Of a stretch of DNA of 64,000 nucleotides, positions 63,001 through 64,000 are shown in pieces; the first letter of the stretch is position 1, and each line of letters opens with the position of its first letter. The translations under genes were made by a program, and so were the position numbers. Below the pieces are notes generated by a model. It was not told the origin of the DNA. It saw nothing but the letters and a program-made list of their open reading frames with translations, and ran no database searches. The stretch spans positions 34,892,233-34,956,232 of the forward strand of contig NC_089850.1 in assembly GCF_036373705.1 (NCBI RefSeq). The letters run 5' to 3'. This DNA comes from Amia ocellicauda (lineage: Eukaryota > Chordata > Actinopteri > Amiiformes > Amiidae).

Positions 63001-63721
63001 TCATTTTCTTATTTATTCCCCCCCCCCCCCACACACACACACACACTTTTTTTTCCTTGTTGTCCTTCTCATGGTTTAATTGTACGATTCTACTCTGTTA
63101 CTGTAGTATAGCTTTCTACTGTAACAGGGTTTTTCTACTCTACTGCTACTACAGTGCAGGCACCTTGTGACCATAGTCTTTCAGTTATATACCAGAGTGC
63201 GGAATTTAATATTTTTTTTAACGATGAGAGAATAATCTTCTCGGCAGATTATTACAGTGAGCAGAAACCAGCTGCTGGTGTATGTGGTCCTGTGACTGTC
63301 CCGGACTGCACCAACTCCCACCTGTTACTCTAAAACACACTCTCTCTCCCAGAGACTTCCACATAGGTTGTCTTCAACTGTTGATGAAGCATGGCTTCTG
63401 ACCAAATGTAGTTTCTCTTTCTCTGTCTCTCTCTCTTCAAAGTTCAAAGTTGTGCTTTATTGGCAGCTTACAACTTTTTATTTTGCCAAAGCAATTAAAA
63501 AGGCATTACATGCCAGGTAACAGCACAGTTACCCCTGGATAACGATGTCTGCCAATAAATAAATTATAATCCTCCTCCGCCCGCAGGAAGGCCCTCAGAG
63601 GAAGAAGCGGCGTTCAGAGGCGATGGTGGCGGCCGAGAGGGCAGACCTGTTGGCTCTGGGCACTGCGGCGGGCAGCGTGCTAATCTACAGCACCGTGAAG
63701 GGAGCCTTGCACTGCACACTA
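60057..63721 (+). CDS. wdr43: WD repeat protein 43, first two coding exons (partial)
   Basis: Exon 1 60057-60263 encodes [20 protein letters not shown] to the WD40 strand [20 protein letters not shown] and [13 protein letters not shown]. Exon 2 63587-63721 encodes [20 protein letters not shown] and [19 protein letters not shown]. Both match WDR43/UTP5, a nucleolar WD40 protein of the small-subunit processome needed for rRNA transcription and processing. Phases agree (0/0). The gene continues past the window end. The ATG at 60057 is in good context (AGCAATGG). The first intron is 3.3 kb and holds an inverted-repeat element and a LINE tail. Confidence 0.93.
60264..62130. other. wdr43 intron 1, first part
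   Basis: No second gene was recognised. CpG-bearing GC-rich stretches occur at 60300-60540 and 60950-61090. The rest is unassigned. Confidence 0.5.
62131..62658. mobile_element. Non-autonomous element with long inverted repeats
   Basis: The left arm 62131-62238 and right arm 62552-62658 are inverted copies of each other over about 107 bases. Both start AGGGGA(G/A)CTCCAC and contain CTCAGGTTATTCTA and TGAGTTTTCATGTCCAGCTC. The 313-base centre encodes nothing. The target duplication is not clear, so the superfamily is left open. Confidence 0.8.
62659..63436. other. wdr43 intron 1, second part
   Basis: It contains a short C-run plus (CA)n at about 63019-63047 and otherwise unassigned AT-rich DNA. 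A CT run at 63418-63436 ends where a LINE tail begins. Confidence 0.5.
63437..63570 (-). mobile_element. LINE 3' tail fragment (copy F) plus SINE-like tail
   Basis: On plus, TCAAAGTTCAAAGTTGTG then CTTTATTGGCA and TTTTGCCAAAGCAATT match the 3' ends of the other LINE copies. It directly follows a CT-rich run. From about 63533, CCCTGGATAACGATGTCTGC plus AATAAATAAA resembles the fish retroposon tail at 20475. Only the terminal part is present. It ends some 16 bases before the acceptor of wdr43 exon 2. Confidence 0.65.
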
Positions 63722-64000
63722 GTAAGTCTGAGCACACTGGGCATTGCCCACTGGAGGTACAGGGGGTACAGGGCTGTGGTGGGACTGGGTATGGTGCTTG
63801 GGGTATGGCACTGCACATTGGGTAGACTGGGCATTGCAGAGAGCACAGGACAGTGGGCATCTGGGGAGTAGCTCTGGGCATCAGCACATTTGGCCGCACG
63901 GCAGCTTGCTTGAGACAGCGGGAACTTTAGCTCGGTGCCAGTCTGAGGTTAGCACAGGGGTGTGGGGGCTGAAGCTGGCAGTAGTTGGGGGGGGCATTGT
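63722..64000. other. wdr43 intron 2, partial
   Basis: Starts with the donor GTAAGTCT. G-rich short repeats around GGGCATTG and GGGTACAGGG follow. No exon was recognised before the window end. Confidence 0.6.

Overview
The window is animal nuclear DNA, most likely from a ray-finned fish. Six multi-exon vertebrate genes with GT/AG introns can be rebuilt. The introns are compact, and the repeats are of fish type: Tc1/mariner elements, a tRNA-derived SINE, hAT and MADF-type remnants, non-LTR retrotransposons and many GA/CT and GT/CA microsatellites. I cannot name the species. No bacterial, CRISPR or operon-like features were seen.

Layout: 1-4.8 kb is intergenic, with a dead Tc1-like element and a LINE fragment carrying a nested MITE. 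About 4.9-16.7 kb is lclat1 (+), encoding a lysocardiolipin/lysophospholipid acyltransferase. It has a probable non-coding first exon, a long repeat-filled first intron, five coding exons and an intact DD36E Tc1/mariner element in an intron. 19.2-23.0 kb is slc30a10 (-), a cation-diffusion-facilitator metal exporter in four exons. 25.4-41.4 kb is eprs1 (-), the bifunctional glutamyl/prolyl-tRNA synthetase, rebuilt as 33 exons and 1605 codons in one continuous frame, with four WHEP domains. 42.5-46.5 kb holds two antisense LINE copies placed head to tail across a CT microsatellite. 46.7-53.1 kb is spdya (+), Speedy/RINGO A, with a large intron almost entirely occupied by a third LINE copy. 54.7-57.8 kb is trmt61b (-), a mitochondrial tRNA m1A58 methyltransferase. 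From 60.06 kb to the window edge is wdr43 (+), with the first two coding exons of a nucleolar ribosome-biogenesis WD40 protein.

The genes are housekeeping genes and do not form a pathway. Their order does carry information: from memory, the pair slc30a10-eprs1 lies together on human 1q41, and spdya-trmt61b-wdr43 (with lclat1 nearby) on human 2p23. This window therefore joins two blocks that are separate in human.

The least ordinary signals are: LINE copies whose 3' ends (short AATTC-like repeats) repeatedly adjoin CT/GA microsatellites; a spdya splice acceptor that appears to lie inside antisense LINE endonuclease sequence; a recently expanded WHEP array; a Cys-to-Ser change at a predicted zinc ligand of eprs1; and an apparently intact DD36E transposase gene. 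Coding coordinates come from splice-site and reading-frame logic plus comparison with remembered family sequences, not from transcripts.
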